Positions 8,406-17,717 are shown, counted from the first letter of the stretch. The stretch: 64,000 nt of DNA from an uncultured Lachnospiraceae bacterium (GCA_910578885.1 CAJTSH010000014.1:1-64000); one strand, 5' to 3'. Numbers and translations are program-made. Notes: generated from the sequence alone by a model not told the origin.

Positions 8406-9200
8406 TCAAGACCGCAATTTTAAATATTCCAGATATTTGCCGGAAATCTTAATACTTGTATAAATATCAGCATATTCCCTTGCACTGTATTCCACCACAT
8501 AATTCTGTATAAAATTTTTAGCAATGCCATATTCATGGGCAAAATCAACGGCTTTGTTATAGGCAACGGCAGCTTTTGCTTCCGTGGAATAGGTTCCAAT
8601 ATTATAATTGCCATTGATATGAATTGCAGTCCGGTAACGTATGTCTCCGTTTTGGGTTACAGCCGTAACGCCGCTGTATTTGCTGAGAACGATAATGTTG
8701 GAATAACGGTAGTCGGTGGAATCTCCGTTTGCAAAGGTATAGTCCCTGCCACAGATTCCGTAGCTTTTAATCCCGTAGCGGGAAAGCAGGGAAACTTGCA
8801 TTCCATAATCATTGACATAGAGATGTCCGCGCCTTCTTAGAATCCGATGACTGGAATAAAAAAACAGATCGTCAATATCAAATTTAAATTCCTCTGTCGG
8901 TGACAAATGATAAGTAAAATAGTTAGAATGTAAATAAATGGGATTTTTAATGTAAATATGGTTATCCCTGAAATTCATCAGGCTTATAATCTTGTCAAAG
9001 GACAGAACAAAAGTATTTATGCTGTAATCTCCGGGAGTAATATCTGCATTAAGAATCTGACCTGCTTCTTCATAGGCCTGATGGGCGAGCTGTTCTGTGG
9101 GAAAGCTCCCCAGACTGATATGCTTATTCTGGAAAGTGATGTTGGAACGGTAGTAAACTGTTCCGTCTTTTTTCTTCGCAAGATAAACTCCGGCTAACAT
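8406..9200 (-). CDS. Protein with two AP2-like domains flanking a degenerate HNH-like segment
   Basis: A 264-residue protein. Residues 2-50 ('GVYLAKKKDG...YRSNITFQNKHISLGSF') and about 180-235 ('GVTAVTQNGDIRYRTAIHI...IGTYSTEAKAAVAYN') look like two copies of an AP2-type three-strand DNA-binding domain. The central part contains 'DYTFANGDSTDYRYSNIIVL', which resembles the H..NGD..DNR..NL core of HNH homing endonucleases but has Phe where the catalytic His is expected. This suggests a homing-endonuclease descendant that may bind but not cut DNA. AAAGGA precedes the start. It stands alone between convergent leuD and divergent thrC. Function unknown; domain calls are from motif reading only. Confidence 0.6.
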   Translation of the reverse strand: MLAGVYLAKKKDGTVYYRSNITFQNKHISLGSFPTEQLAHQAYEEAGQILNADITPGDYSINTFVLSFDKIISLMNFRDNHIYIKNPIYLHSNYFTYHLSPTEEFKFDIDDLFFYSSHRILRRRGHLYVNDYGMQVSLLSRYGIKSYGICGRDYTFANGDSTDYRYSNIIVLSKYSGVTAVTQNGDIRYRTAIHINGNYNIGTYSTEAKAAVAYNKAVDFAHEYGIAKNFIQNYVVEYSAREYADIYTSIKISGKYLEYLKLRS

Positions 9201-9336
9201 AGTGATTCCTTTCTTACAAATGTCATTTGCTCCCGCTTTAGGCTTATAAGTAATATGTCTCCATAATTATATCATAAGAAGTGGAAAGAGGAAAACATAG
9301 ATTGACAGGGTTTTTATATAAAATCCGATGCAGCCA

Positions 9337-9366
9337 TTGACAGCAGAAACCAATTTCTTATATACT
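9337..9366 (+). promoter_or_regulatory. Promoter of thrC
   Basis: TTGACA (9337-9342) and TATACT (9361-9366) with an 18-base spacer. A second TTGACA at 9302-9307 lacks a good -10. Confidence 0.65.
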
Positions 9367-9419
9367 GTAAGATAACGGACAAAGGAAGTTCGCAAAACAT
9401 AGATAAAAGAGGTTTGAAA

Positions 9420-10913
9420 ATGGATTTATTATACGCAAGCACAAGAAATGCGCAGGAAAAAGTAACAGCATCACAGGCAATATTAAAGGGACTTGCAGGA
9501 GAGGGCGGTTTATTTGTACCGACACAGATTCCGGCTTTAGATGTCAGCATAGACGAACTGGCAAAGATGTCCTATCAGGAAACTGCTTATGAAGTAATGA
9601 AGCTGTTTTTGACAGACTTTACAGAAGAGGAGTTAAAGAACTGCATTAACAGCGCCTATGACAGCAAGTTTGATATAGAGGAGATAGCTCCCTTGGTAAA
9701 GGCAGACGGCGCTTATTATTTGGAATTGTTTCACGGATCTACGATTGCATTTAAGGATATGGCGCTGTCCATTCTGCCGTATCTATTGACTACATCAGCA
9801 AAAAAGAATCAGGTGAAGAACGAGATCGTAATCTTGACCGCTACGTCCGGCGATACAGGTAAGGCGGCTTTAGCGGGCTTTGCAGATGTAGAGGGCACGA
9901 AGATCATCGTATTTTATCCAAAGAACGGTGTCAGTCCGATTCAGGAGAAGCAGATGGTGACACAGAAGGGTGAGAATACTTTGGTTGTAGGAATTAACGG
10001 CAATTTTGATCAGGCACAGTCCGGCGTGAAGAAGATGTTTTCGGATGCTGCGCTGGCAGAGGTCATGAATCAGGCTGATTTCCAGTTTTCTTCCGCAAAT
10101 TCTATCAATATCGGACGTCTGGTTCCGCAGATTGTCTATTATGTATATGCCTATGCAAAGATGTATGCCAACGGAGAAATCGGAAAGGATGAGAAGATAA
10201 ATGTTGTCGTTCCGACCGGTAATTTCGGAAATATCTTAGCGGCGTTTTATGCAAAGAATATGGGTGTGCCTATTGCAAAGTTAATCTGTGCTTCCAATGA
10301 GAATAAGGTATTGTACGATTTCTTCTCGACCGGAACCTATGACAAGAACCGTGAGTTCATATTGACAAGTTCTCCATCTATGGATATTTTGATTTCCAGT
10401 AACTTGGAGCGTCTGATTTACCGTATTGCAGGAAACAGTGCAGAGAAGAATGCAGAATTCATGAATGCGCTGACAACGGACGGTAAATATGAGATTACGG
10501 CCGAAATGAAAGAGCAGTTGTCTGATTTTTATGGAAACTTTAGCAGCGAAGCAGAGACGGCGGAAATAATTAAGAAGATTTATGAAAATACGGGCTATGT
10601 CATTGATACCCATACGGCAGTTGCAGCCGGAGTTTACCGGAAATATCAGGCAGATACAAAGGATACGGAGACAAAGACCGTGATCGCATCTACCGCAAGT
10701 CCGTTTAAGTTTACAAGAAGCGTCATGGAAGCCATTGACAGTAAGTATGCCGCCATGACAGATTTTGATCTGGTAGATGAACTGAGCAAGCTTGCAAATG
10801 TTGCCGTTCCGCAGGCAATTGAAGAGATTCGCAGTGCGCCAGTTCTCCATGATACGGTATGCGAAGTGGATGAGATGGAAAGCGTTGTAAGGAAATTTTT
10901 GAATATTCAGTAA
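9420..10913 (+). CDS. thrC: Threonine synthase
   Basis: A 497-residue PLP enzyme converting O-phosphohomoserine to threonine, of the long fungal/proteobacterial type. The N-terminal 'YASTRN' and 'ILKGLAGEGGLFVP' are typical. The PLP-binding lysine is in 'HGSTIAFKDMAL' (about residue 112). 'TATSGDTGKAAL' forms the phosphate-binding loop, and 'PTGNFGN' is also present. The ATG at 9420 is preferred over an upstream TTG because AAGAGG lies six bases before it. Monocistronic, with its own promoter and terminator. Confidence 0.95.
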   Translation: MDLLYASTRNAQEKVTASQAILKGLAGEGGLFVPTQIPALDVSIDELAKMSYQETAYEVMKLFLTDFTEEELKNCINSAYDSKFDIEEIAPLVKADGAYYLELFHGSTIAFKDMALSILPYLLTTSAKKNQVKNEIVILTATSGDTGKAALAGFADVEGTKIIVFYPKNGVSPIQEKQMVTQKGENTLVVGINGNFDQAQSGVKKMFSDAALAEVMNQADFQFSSANSINIGRLVPQIVYYVYAYAKMYANGEIGKDEKINVVVPTGNFGNILAAFYAKNMGVPIAKLICASNENKVLYDFFSTGTYDKNREFILTSSPSMDILISSNLERLIYRIAGNSAEKNAEFMNALTTDGKYEITAEMKEQLSDFYGNFSSEAETAEIIKKIYENTGYVIDTHTAVAAGVYRKYQADTKDTETKTVIASTASPFKFTRSVMEAIDSKYAAMTDFDLVDELSKLANVAVPQAIEEIRSAPVLHDTVCEVDEMESVVRKFLNIQ

Positions 10914-10939
10914 GTTTCAGCAATCAGCTTACGCAAATA

Positions 10940-10985
10940 AAAGCCCTGACGGAAATGAATGTAATCCGGTCGGGGCTTTCATATA
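10940..10985 (+). terminator. Intrinsic terminator after thrC
   Basis: AAAGCCCTGACGG pairs with CCGGTCGGGGCTTT across an AAATGAATGTAAT loop. The A-run on the left arm and T-run on the right suggest it may also stop transcription from the opposing CheX-like gene. Confidence 0.8.
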
Positions 10986-11029
10986 TCGTAGAAAAGACTT
11001 TTGTATGTATGTTGAAAAAATGTTGTTCG

Positions 11030-11914
11030 TCAAAATGCAATGATAAAATGAATCATTCCAAATGGAAAAATAATTGGAAATGTATAAGTCGGAGTGCTAA
11101 AATCCAAAATATCGCCGCTATGAACCTCTGGAGGGCAGAGAATGAGTTCAGTGGAATAATTATTGGACATATTAACATTAAACAATCCATTGTGCAGGTT
11201 CAGAAAATCTTCCACAGAAGCCTTCGCATATTCATCAAATGAAGGAAATTTTTCTCCTACATAACGTGAGGCAAATGCAACAGCGGCAGAATCATCCATG
11301 TCAATTGCAGTCTGAACGGAAACTTTTCCGGCAATATGCTGTGCAACGCAATAATTTGTAGGATAGCCTTCATTACAGGGAACAGGTTCTAACGGTGTGA
11401 AATCGTTCCCGATAAACCGAACCAGATTATTGAACAGAAGGGTCAGATAATCGACTGCGATACGGGAGAAGGCTTCATCCTCAAATTCACATAAATTATT
11501 TAATAATTTGTCCACGAGAAATTTCTGTTCCTCATAGGAATCTAAATCATATATTTCATTTAAAGACTGATAGTCAGAAATAAGATTCTCGAAATCAGCA
11601 TTCGTAAGTTTACCGTTTTCAATCAAAATCTGTCCTAATAAAAGATAATCCGGTTTCTGGGAAGATAAGAGCTTATCTACTTCTTCCTGAGTCAGATATC
11701 CTTCTTCAACAGCAATTTCGCCGAATTTTTTATCTTTATGTGTCTGCTTGATTACGATATTATCAACTTCTTGAGCGGTCAATAAGCCCTCATGTATGGC
11801 TAGTGTTCCGAGCTTCAGATGTACGCTTGCCTGCTTTTCCATGATATGTACAAGCTCTTCCGCAGTAAGGATGCCTCTGTTTAATAAAAAATTTCCAAAA
11901 AACTGTGTATACAT
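11030..11914 (-). CDS. CheX-like protein with tandem MshEN-like repeats
   Basis: A 294-residue protein. The first 115 residues hold four tandem repeats of the form hG-hhh-x-xG-hLT-xx-E-hxxhhxxQ ('FGNFLLNRGILTAEEL', 'LGTLAIHEGLLTAQEV', 'FGEIAVEEGYLTQEEV', 'LGQILIENGKLTNADF'). These resemble MshEN/GspE-N segments, which bind cyclic di-GMP in other proteins. The C-terminal half (about 190-290) resembles the CheX/CheC phosphatase fold, including 'SVEDFLNLHNGLFNVNMS', where CheX proteins carry catalytic E-x-x-N. It lies 3 bases after a stand-alone CheY-type receiver, whose phosphate it may remove. No flagellar or other che genes are near. Membership in CheX is probable rather than certain. Confidence 0.65.
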   Translation of the reverse strand: MYTQFFGNFLLNRGILTAEELVHIMEKQASVHLKLGTLAIHEGLLTAQEVDNIVIKQTHKDKKFGEIAVEEGYLTQEEVDKLLSSQKPDYLLLGQILIENGKLTNADFENLISDYQSLNEIYDLDSYEEQKFLVDKLLNNLCEFEDEAFSRIAVDYLTLLFNNLVRFIGNDFTPLEPVPCNEGYPTNYCVAQHIAGKVSVQTAIDMDDSAAVAFASRYVGEKFPSFDEYAKASVEDFLNLHNGLFNVNMSNNYSTELILCPPEVHSGDILDFSTPTYTFPIIFPFGMIHFIIAF

Positions 11915-11917
11915 AGT

Positions 11918-12295
11918 TTACCTCCCATCGAAATGCTTCGAAAGCAGTCGTTGTAACTGTACTCTATCCAATGGCTTCTGAATGAAGTCATCAGCGCCTG
12001 CTTCGATTGCCATTTTCAATTGAGATTGTGTTCCGACAGATGACACAATAATAATATGTGCGTTGGAATCAGACTGAATAATTTCATTAACGGCTGCGAT
12101 TCCGTCCTTGATGGGCATCACGATATCAAGGAAAACGATATCTGGTTTTTCGGATTTGTATAAGTCGATAGCCTCCTGACCATTAGCTGCTTCAATAAAA
12201 CTTACTGCGCCAAAAGAGCTGATGATATCCTTTAGCTGTTTTCTGGCAAGAATAGAATCATCACCAATTAATATTTTCGCATTGTCCAGTTTCAT
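11918..12295 (-). CDS. Stand-alone CheY-like receiver
   Basis: A 125-residue single-domain response regulator. The acidic pocket is D12/D13 ('LIGDDS'), the phospho-acceptor D57 ('IVFLDIVMP'), and the conserved Lys is K107 ('FIQKPLD'). There is no output domain, so it acts through protein contacts. The frame is open further upstream, but GGAGGG (12305-12310), nine bases before the ATG at 12295, fixes the start. It is followed after 3 bases by the CheX-like gene, so the two form an operon. No cognate kinase is adjacent. Confidence 0.9.
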   Translation of the reverse strand: MKLDNAKILIGDDSILARKQLKDIISSFGAVSFIEAANGQEAIDLYKSEKPDIVFLDIVMPIKDGIAAVNEIIQSDSNAHIIIVSSVGTQSQLKMAIEAGADDFIQKPLDRVQLQRLLSKHFDGR

Positions 12296-12329
12296 ATAGA
12301 AATACCCTCCAAAACTTTTATATAGTGAT

Positions 12330-12358
12330 ATTGTACAATAATTGACCGGAAGTTTCAA
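12330..12358 (-). promoter_or_regulatory. Promoter of the CheY/CheX-like operon
   Basis: On the minus strand, TTGAAA (12358-12353) and TACAAT (12335-12330) are 17 bases apart, about 35 bases before the receiver's start codon. Confidence 0.6.
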
Positions 12359-12509
12359 TGACAAAATCCTTGAAGTTTCGGCATTTTTAAATTGAACGGA
12401 GAAAAGAACTTGTGCAGTTTGTATGGGAAGGGCTAATTTAAACGGAAAACGCATTGCAGGAAGCAAAAGAATGAGGTATGATAATAAAAAACAAAGGAGA
12501 GAATAGGTG

Positions 12510-12860
12510 ATGGGAAATTTTGACTGGCAGTATGTAATTGATGGAGCGGCGGCATTGTATGGGCTGTACGTTTTAATGTCGGCGCTTAAAATGAAAGCGA
12601 CCGGGGAAATAAGTTCTTTCGTAGCATCGCCGGAAGAGATGAACAAATGTAAACGAAAAAAAGAATTTGCCAAGATGGTTTCCGCAAAGATGATAGTCTT
12701 TGGATTAGTAACTTTTTTGTTTGGCATCAGTAATATCATCAATGAGATTTTCTGGAAAAATATCATGTATAATATTGCATCCTTGGGCGTATTTCTTCTG
12801 GTATGCGGACTCTTTATCATGTTTCTGCGGAAATCCAGAGCAGAATATCTTGGCGTTTAA
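12510..12860 (+). CDS. Small membrane protein of unknown function
   Basis: A 116-residue protein with a hydrophobic stretch near 10-28 and two clear membrane segments at about 65-88 and 92-112, the first two separated by a charged loop rich in Lys ('MNKCKRKKEF'). The ATG at 12510 is chosen because AAGGAGAG (12493-12500) precedes it; a GTG one codon earlier is possible. No family was recognised. It is convergent with citrate synthase and shares its terminator. Confidence 0.7.
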   Translation: MGNFDWQYVIDGAAALYGLYVLMSALKMKATGEISSFVASPEEMNKCKRKKEFAKMVSAKMIVFGLVTFLFGISNIINEIFWKNIMYNIASLGVFLLVCGLFIMFLRKSRAEYLGV

Positions 12861-12875
12861 GATGGAATGAAAATC

Positions 12876-12915
12876 AAAAAATGCATCGGAAAATTTGACT
12901 TTTCGATGCATTTTT
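12876..12915. terminator. Bidirectional terminator between the membrane protein and citrate synthase
   Basis: AAAAAATGCATCG (12876-12888) and CGATGCATTTTT (12904-12915) form a stem with an A-run on one side and a T-run on the other, suited to stopping both convergent genes. Confidence 0.85.
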
Positions 12916-12928
12916 CATACAGAATATT

Positions 12929-14293
12929 CTATCGTTCCTGAATCGGGATATAATTTTTTTGTTCGCCCACATTTTTATAGGCAGGACGCATAATTTTACC
13001 GTTATGCGCGACTTCTTCCATGCGGTGCGCACTCCAGCCGGAAATACGTGCGATGGCAAAAATCGGCGTGTACAATTCTAACGGCAGATCCAGCATATGG
13101 TAAACAAATCCGCTGAAAAAATCAACGTTTGGACTGACGCCTTTATAGATTTTACGTTCATCTGCGATAATCTGCGGTGCAAGACGTTCTACCATGCTAT
13201 AGAGTGCAAACTCTTTATCGTAACCCTTTTCCTTGGACAGCCTCTCTACAAAAGAGCGGAAGATAACCGCACGAGGGTCGGACAGAGAATAGACCGCATG
13301 ACCCATGCCGTAAATCAGTCCCGCACGGTCAAATGCCTCCTTGTGCAGCAATGCACGCAGATAACTGCTGACCTCGTCTTCATCGGTCCAGTCATGAATG
13401 ACCGCTTTCATATCTTCGAACATCTGGACAACCTTGATATTGGCGCCGCCGTGCTTAGGACCTTTTAAAGAACCAATAGCGGCAGCGATTGCAGAGTAGG
13501 TATCTGTTCCGGATGAGGAAACCAGATGCGTGGTAAAAGTTGAGTTGTTACCGCCGCCATGCTCCATGTGCAGAATCAATGCAATATCCAGTAATTTTGC
13601 CTCCAATGGAGAATATTTGCTGTCTGGTCTTAAAATATGCAGGATTGTCTCCGCAGTAGAAAGCTCAGGCTTCGGTGTATGAATAAAAAGACTTGCGCCA
13701 TCATGATAATGGCGGTATGCCTGATAACCATATACAGATAAAAGCGGGAACAGACTGATAAGCTGAAGACATTGTCTTAATACATTCGGCAGGGAAATAT
13801 CGTCTGCAAGATCATCATAAGAATATAGGGTAAGGACACTTCTTGCAAGCGTATTCATCATATCTTTGCTAGGAGCTTTCAAAATAATGTCTCTTACGAA
13901 ACTGGTGGGCAGTGTCCGGTACTCAGAAAGAATCTTACAGAAATTTTGTAACTCCTCTTGCGTCGGTAACTTGCCAAACAGCAGAAGGTATGTACATTCC
14001 TCAAATCCGAAGTGGCTTTCAGGTTCAATTCCACGTACAAGATCCTGCACATTATAGCCGCGGTAGAAGAGTTTTCCCTCTGCGGGAACCACCTCGCCAT
14101 TGATAGTCTCTGTCGAACACACATCTGAAATCTCTGTCAATCCAACCAGGACACCCTTGCCATTGATATCGCGTAACCCACGTTTTACATCATATTTAGA
14201 ATACAATTCAGGGGGTATATAGGAAGCTTGTTTGCTAAGCTCGGAGAGTGCAAGGATCTCAGATGTGATTTCGCAAAACTTATTTGTTGCCAT
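12929..14293 (-). CDS. Citrate synthase
   Basis: A 454-residue citrate synthase, condensing acetyl-CoA and oxaloacetate. Catalytic segments are 'MEHGGGNNSTF' (His), 'GMGHAVYSLSDPRA' (His) and 'NVDFFSGFVY' (Asp). An N-terminal extension of about 40 residues precedes the core, as in several clostridial enzymes. GGAGGA precedes the start. With the NADP isocitrate dehydrogenase at 53837 it can support 2-oxoglutarate and glutamate synthesis; aconitase is not in the window. Symbol left blank because gltA and citZ usage varies. Confidence 0.93.
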   Translation of the reverse strand: MATNKFCEITSEILALSELSKQASYIPPELYSKYDVKRGLRDINGKGVLVGLTEISDVCSTETINGEVVPAEGKLFYRGYNVQDLVRGIEPESHFGFEECTYLLLFGKLPTQEELQNFCKILSEYRTLPTSFVRDIILKAPSKDMMNTLARSVLTLYSYDDLADDISLPNVLRQCLQLISLFPLLSVYGYQAYRHYHDGASLFIHTPKPELSTAETILHILRPDSKYSPLEAKLLDIALILHMEHGGGNNSTFTTHLVSSSGTDTYSAIAAAIGSLKGPKHGGANIKVVQMFEDMKAVIHDWTDEDEVSSYLRALLHKEAFDRAGLIYGMGHAVYSLSDPRAVIFRSFVERLSKEKGYDKEFALYSMVERLAPQIIADERKIYKGVSPNVDFFSGFVYHMLDLPLELYTPIFAIARISGWSAHRMEEVAHNGKIMRPAYKNVGEQKNYIPIQER

Positions 14294-14536
14294 AGAATTC
14301 CTCCTTCAAGTCATTTTTATTGCAAGCAATACATCACAACATATCTATGTTAACATAAGTATAAAAACAAATACAAGAAAAATTCGATAAATTTAAAAGA
14401 AAATTTAAAATTGGTTTATGAAATTTTCATATTTGTAGAAATTTAAGCATGGAAAATAGCAGAAAAATAAGATAAAATGAATTTAGTTGAAAGATAAAAT
14501 CCAAATGGAAACTGAATCAATTATGGAGGAAATATC

Positions 14537-15184
14537 ATGAAGAATTCCAAATTATATGCTTATGTGGATCATACCGCATTAAAAGCGTTTACTACATGGG
14601 AAGAGATATCAATGCTCTGCGAAGAGGCGGTGCAGTACCGGACGGCATCGGTGTGCATTCCGAGCTGCTATGTGGAGAAGGTGAGAACGGCTTATCCCAA
14701 GCTTCGGATTTGTACGGTGGTCGGATTTCCTCTGGGATATGCGAACACTGCGTCAAAGCTTGCAGAGACTGCACAGGCGCTTGCCGATGGAGCGGATGAG
14801 ATTGATATGGTAATCAATATCTGCGATGTGAAAAACGGAAGATATAAAGAGGTGGAGACCGAAATCCGGCGTCTGAAGGAAGAGACGGGAGAAAAGATTT
14901 TGAAAGTGATTATCGAAACCTGTTACCTGACGAAGGAAGAAAAGATCGCCATGTGTCATGCCGTCACCGATGCGGGGGCGGATTATATCAAAACCTCGAC
15001 CGGTTTTGGGACTGCGGGTGCGGCAATGGAAGATATCCTTCTCATGAAAGAACATATTGGAGCAAAGGTCAAAATAAAAGCAGCCGGTGGCATCCGCACC
15101 AGAGAAGATATGGAAGCATATATCCATGCGGGATGTTCTAGATTAGGAACAAGTTCGGCAGTTGAGATTTTGGAAGAACGGTAA
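14537..15184 (+). CDS. deoC: Deoxyribose-phosphate aldolase
   Basis: A 215-residue class I aldolase cleaving 2-deoxyribose-5-phosphate to acetaldehyde and glyceraldehyde-3-phosphate. The Schiff-base lysine is K152 in 'DYIKTSTGF', the second lysine is K181 in 'KIKAAGGIRT', and D90 lies in 'EIDMVINI'. TGGAGGA precedes the start. Cytidine deaminase follows after 20 bases, so the pair forms a nucleoside salvage unit. Confidence 0.96.
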   Translation: MKNSKLYAYVDHTALKAFTTWEEISMLCEEAVQYRTASVCIPSCYVEKVRTAYPKLRICTVVGFPLGYANTASKLAETAQALADGADEIDMVINICDVKNGRYKEVETEIRRLKEETGEKILKVIIETCYLTKEEKIAMCHAVTDAGADYIKTSTGFGTAGAAMEDILLMKEHIGAKVKIKAAGGIRTREDMEAYIHAGCSRLGTSSAVEILEER

Positions 15185-15204
15185 GTCTGGGATAGGAGGG
15201 ACAG

Positions 15205-15618
15205 ATGGTAGAGGCACAGATTGAAAGATTGATTGCGGAAGCATATGCAGCAAAGGAAAAGGCATATATCCCATATTCCGGCTTTGCAGTGGGAGCTGCA
15301 CTTCTTGGCAAAAGCGGAAAGATATACAGAGGATGCAACATTGAGAATGCAGCCTATAGTCCTACAAATTGTGCGGAGCGTACGGCGGTATTCAAGGCGG
15401 TATCGGAAGGAGAACTGGAGTTTGTGGGAATCGCAATTGCCGGGGATGGAGACGACTATCTTTCGCCGTGTGGAGTGTGCAGACAGGTTTTGCGGGAATT
15501 TGCGGAACCTGAAAGCTTTGAGGTGATTATGGCCGGGAAAAATTGTGATTACCGGAAGATGACGCTTGCACAGCTACTACCGGTATCCTTTTCAAAGTCG
15601 GATCTAGAAATGGATTAG
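15205..15618 (+). CDS. cdd: Cytidine deaminase
   Basis: A 137-residue homotetrameric-type cytidine deaminase. The zinc site is visible as C56-A-E58 ('TNCAERTA') and 'SPCGVCRQV' (C89, C92), with E58 the proton shuttle. GGAGG lies just before the ATG. It deaminates cytidine and deoxycytidine, which fits salvage together with deoC upstream. Confidence 0.96.
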   Translation: MVEAQIERLIAEAYAAKEKAYIPYSGFAVGAALLGKSGKIYRGCNIENAAYSPTNCAERTAVFKAVSEGELEFVGIAIAGDGDDYLSPCGVCRQVLREFAEPESFEVIMAGKNCDYRKMTLAQLLPVSFSKSDLEMD

Positions 15619-15660
15619 AACCGGATCGCAAAAAATATTCAAAATTTTACAGAAAAAAGA

Positions 15661-15688
15661 TTGACAAAAAAATAACATAGTGTATAGT
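15661..15688 (+). promoter_or_regulatory. Promoter of pckA
   Basis: TTGACA (15661-15666) and TATAGT (15683-15688) with a 16-base spacer, about 70 bases before pckA. The leader is A/T-rich without obvious structure. Confidence 0.7.
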
Positions 15689-15759
15689 TGTAAGTGGTGT
15701 AATTTTTCTATATACAAGGCAAAAAATATTTCATATAAAAGTTAAGGAGGAAATACAAC

Positions 15760-17472
15760 ATGGCAACAAAAGCGTACTATCCAATTGATGAGATTGGTGC
15801 AGGAAAAGTTGGTTTTTCCAAGACACGTTCTATCATCGAAGGAGCTTTCTACGGAAACAACGTAGTGAAGGTAAACACATTAAGAGAGGCTTATGAATTA
15901 GCAAAAAATTCACCGGGTACTATCGTAACGGATATGCCGGTATACAGAGGAGAGGAATTTGGTCTTGATAAAGATGCAAAGGTTCTTTTATTCAACGACG
16001 GCGCAGTTACCGGACGTTATGCAGCGGCACGCCGCATCAAGGGTGAGCCGGGCGTAGACGCAGCGAAACTGGACAAGGTAGCAATGGATGCTGTTTATGA
16101 GTCTCGTTGGAAAACAATGTACCATGCAGAGGTTTTTGTTGGACTTGACCCGGAATTCATGGTAAAAGCTCATCTTCTGATTCCGGAAGGAGAGGAAAAT
16201 ATCATGTATAACTGGATGCTGAATTTCCAGTACATGTCAGATGAATATGTGAAAATGTACAAGAATTCCAAACCGGTCGGAGACGGAAAAGAGCCGGATA
16301 TTTATATCTTCTCAGATCCGCAGTGGTTCCCGCAGGAGAGACCGGATGTGGATTATAGCTGCTTAAGCGATCCTCTTACTTTATGCTATTTCGATACAGA
16401 CCAGAACTGTGCCTGCATCTTAGGTATGAGATACTTCGGTGAGCACAAGAAAGGTACTCTGACAATGGCATGGGCGATTGCGAACAGAAACGGTTATGCT
16501 TCCTGCCACGGCGGACAGAAAGAATATACATTAGCCGACGGTTCTAAGTATGTTGCATCTGTATTCGGTTTATCAGGATCTGGTAAATCTACATTGACAC
16601 ATGCAAAACATGATGGAAAATACCCGATTACTGTATTGCATGATGATGCATTTATCATTAATTCAGACACCTGCTCATCTGTAGCATTAGAGCCTACTTA
16701 TTTCGATAAGACGGCAGATTACCCGACAGGCTGTGCAGATAACAAATACTTATTGTCGGCTCAGAACTGCTCTGCTACCTTAGACAGCGAGGGCAAGATT
16801 CAGTTGGTAACAGAAGATATCAGAAACGGCAACGGACGTGCGATCAAGTCAAAATTATGGTCACCGAACCGCGTGGATAAGATTGATGCGCCTGTAAACG
16901 CAATCTTCTGGATTATGAAAGACCCTACGATTCCGCCGGTATTAAAATTAAAAGGAGCTGCTCTGGCATCAGTTATGGGTGCAACGCTTGCAACTAAGAC
17001 ATCTACCGCAGAGCGTGTGGCAGCTGGTACAGACTTGAACGCACTTCGTATCGTACCATATGCAAACCCGTTCAGAACCTATCCGTTGGTAAACGACTAT
17101 GACAAGTTCAAGAAACTGGTAGACGAGAAGAATGTAGACTGCTATATCGTAAACACAGGCGATTTCATGGGCGCAAAGGTAAAACCTGCAGATACACTTG
17201 GGATCCTTGAGACAATTGTAGAAGGAAAGGCAAGCTTTGAGGCTTGGGGTCCGTTTGAGGATATTGAGATTATGTACGACTGGTCAGGAAAGACCGGTGA
17301 CTTTAAGCCGGATTTATCTGATAAGGAATACGTTGCAGCATTAAAGAATGCAATGGAGAACCGTGTGAATGCTGTAGAAGGCTTTGCTACAAAGAAAGAC
17401 GGATACGACAAACTGCCGGATGAAGCATTAGAAGCGCTTAAGAAAATCGTTGCAGAGGCTGCTTCTCTGTAA
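15760..17472 (+). CDS. pckA: Phosphoenolpyruvate carboxykinase (ATP)
   Basis: A 570-residue ATP-type PEPCK interconverting oxaloacetate + ATP and PEP + CO2 + ADP. The kinase P-loop 'GLSGSGKST' lies near residue 270, followed by metal-binding 'LHDDAF'. 'TSTAERVAAGTDLN' and 'NPFRTYP' are further conserved blocks. The sequence is somewhat longer than the E. coli enzyme. In fermentative clostridia the enzyme often works in the carboxylating direction. AAGGAGG precedes the ATG. Monocistronic between a strong promoter and a strong terminator. Confidence 0.93.
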   Translation: MATKAYYPIDEIGAGKVGFSKTRSIIEGAFYGNNVVKVNTLREAYELAKNSPGTIVTDMPVYRGEEFGLDKDAKVLLFNDGAVTGRYAAARRIKGEPGVDAAKLDKVAMDAVYESRWKTMYHAEVFVGLDPEFMVKAHLLIPEGEENIMYNWMLNFQYMSDEYVKMYKNSKPVGDGKEPDIYIFSDPQWFPQERPDVDYSCLSDPLTLCYFDTDQNCACILGMRYFGEHKKGTLTMAWAIANRNGYASCHGGQKEYTLADGSKYVASVFGLSGSGKSTLTHAKHDGKYPITVLHDDAFIINSDTCSSVALEPTYFDKTADYPTGCADNKYLLSAQNCSATLDSEGKIQLVTEDIRNGNGRAIKSKLWSPNRVDKIDAPVNAIFWIMKDPTIPPVLKLKGAALASVMGATLATKTSTAERVAAGTDLNALRIVPYANPFRTYPLVNDYDKFKKLVDEKNVDCYIVNTGDFMGAKVKPADTLGILETIVEGKASFEAWGPFEDIEIMYDWSGKTGDFKPDLSDKEYVAALKNAMENRVNAVEGFATKKDGYDKLPDEALEALKKIVAEAASL

Positions 17473-17529
17473 GAGTCAAGAAGGATTTTTTTAGAGAACT
17501 TTTAAATTTTTATCTTGCATAAACAGGAG

Positions 17530-17577
17530 GCGAATGCTAAACTGAACGTAATTCAGTAAGCATTCGCTTTCTTTATT
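17530..17577 (+). terminator. Intrinsic terminator after pckA
   Basis: GCGAATGCT (17530-17538) pairs with AGCATTCGC (17559-17567), extended by inner ACTGAA/TTCAGT, and is followed by TTTCTTTATT. Confidence 0.85.
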
Positions 17578-17717
17578 CTATACGTACAGCCGTATCTGTT
17601 TTTCAGAAAATCGTTTCTTGTCAGGCACTAGAAGTATCGCGGGAGAGTCTCGGAAAAAAGCTTCAAAAAAACCTTATAAAAAATTTTCATTTTACAAAAT
17701 TTGACACGAATTTTACA

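Noticed and set aside
10955..11242. 95-codon plus-strand frame after thrC
   Set aside because: It overlaps the thrC terminator and is antisense to the CheX-like gene; no ribosome site.
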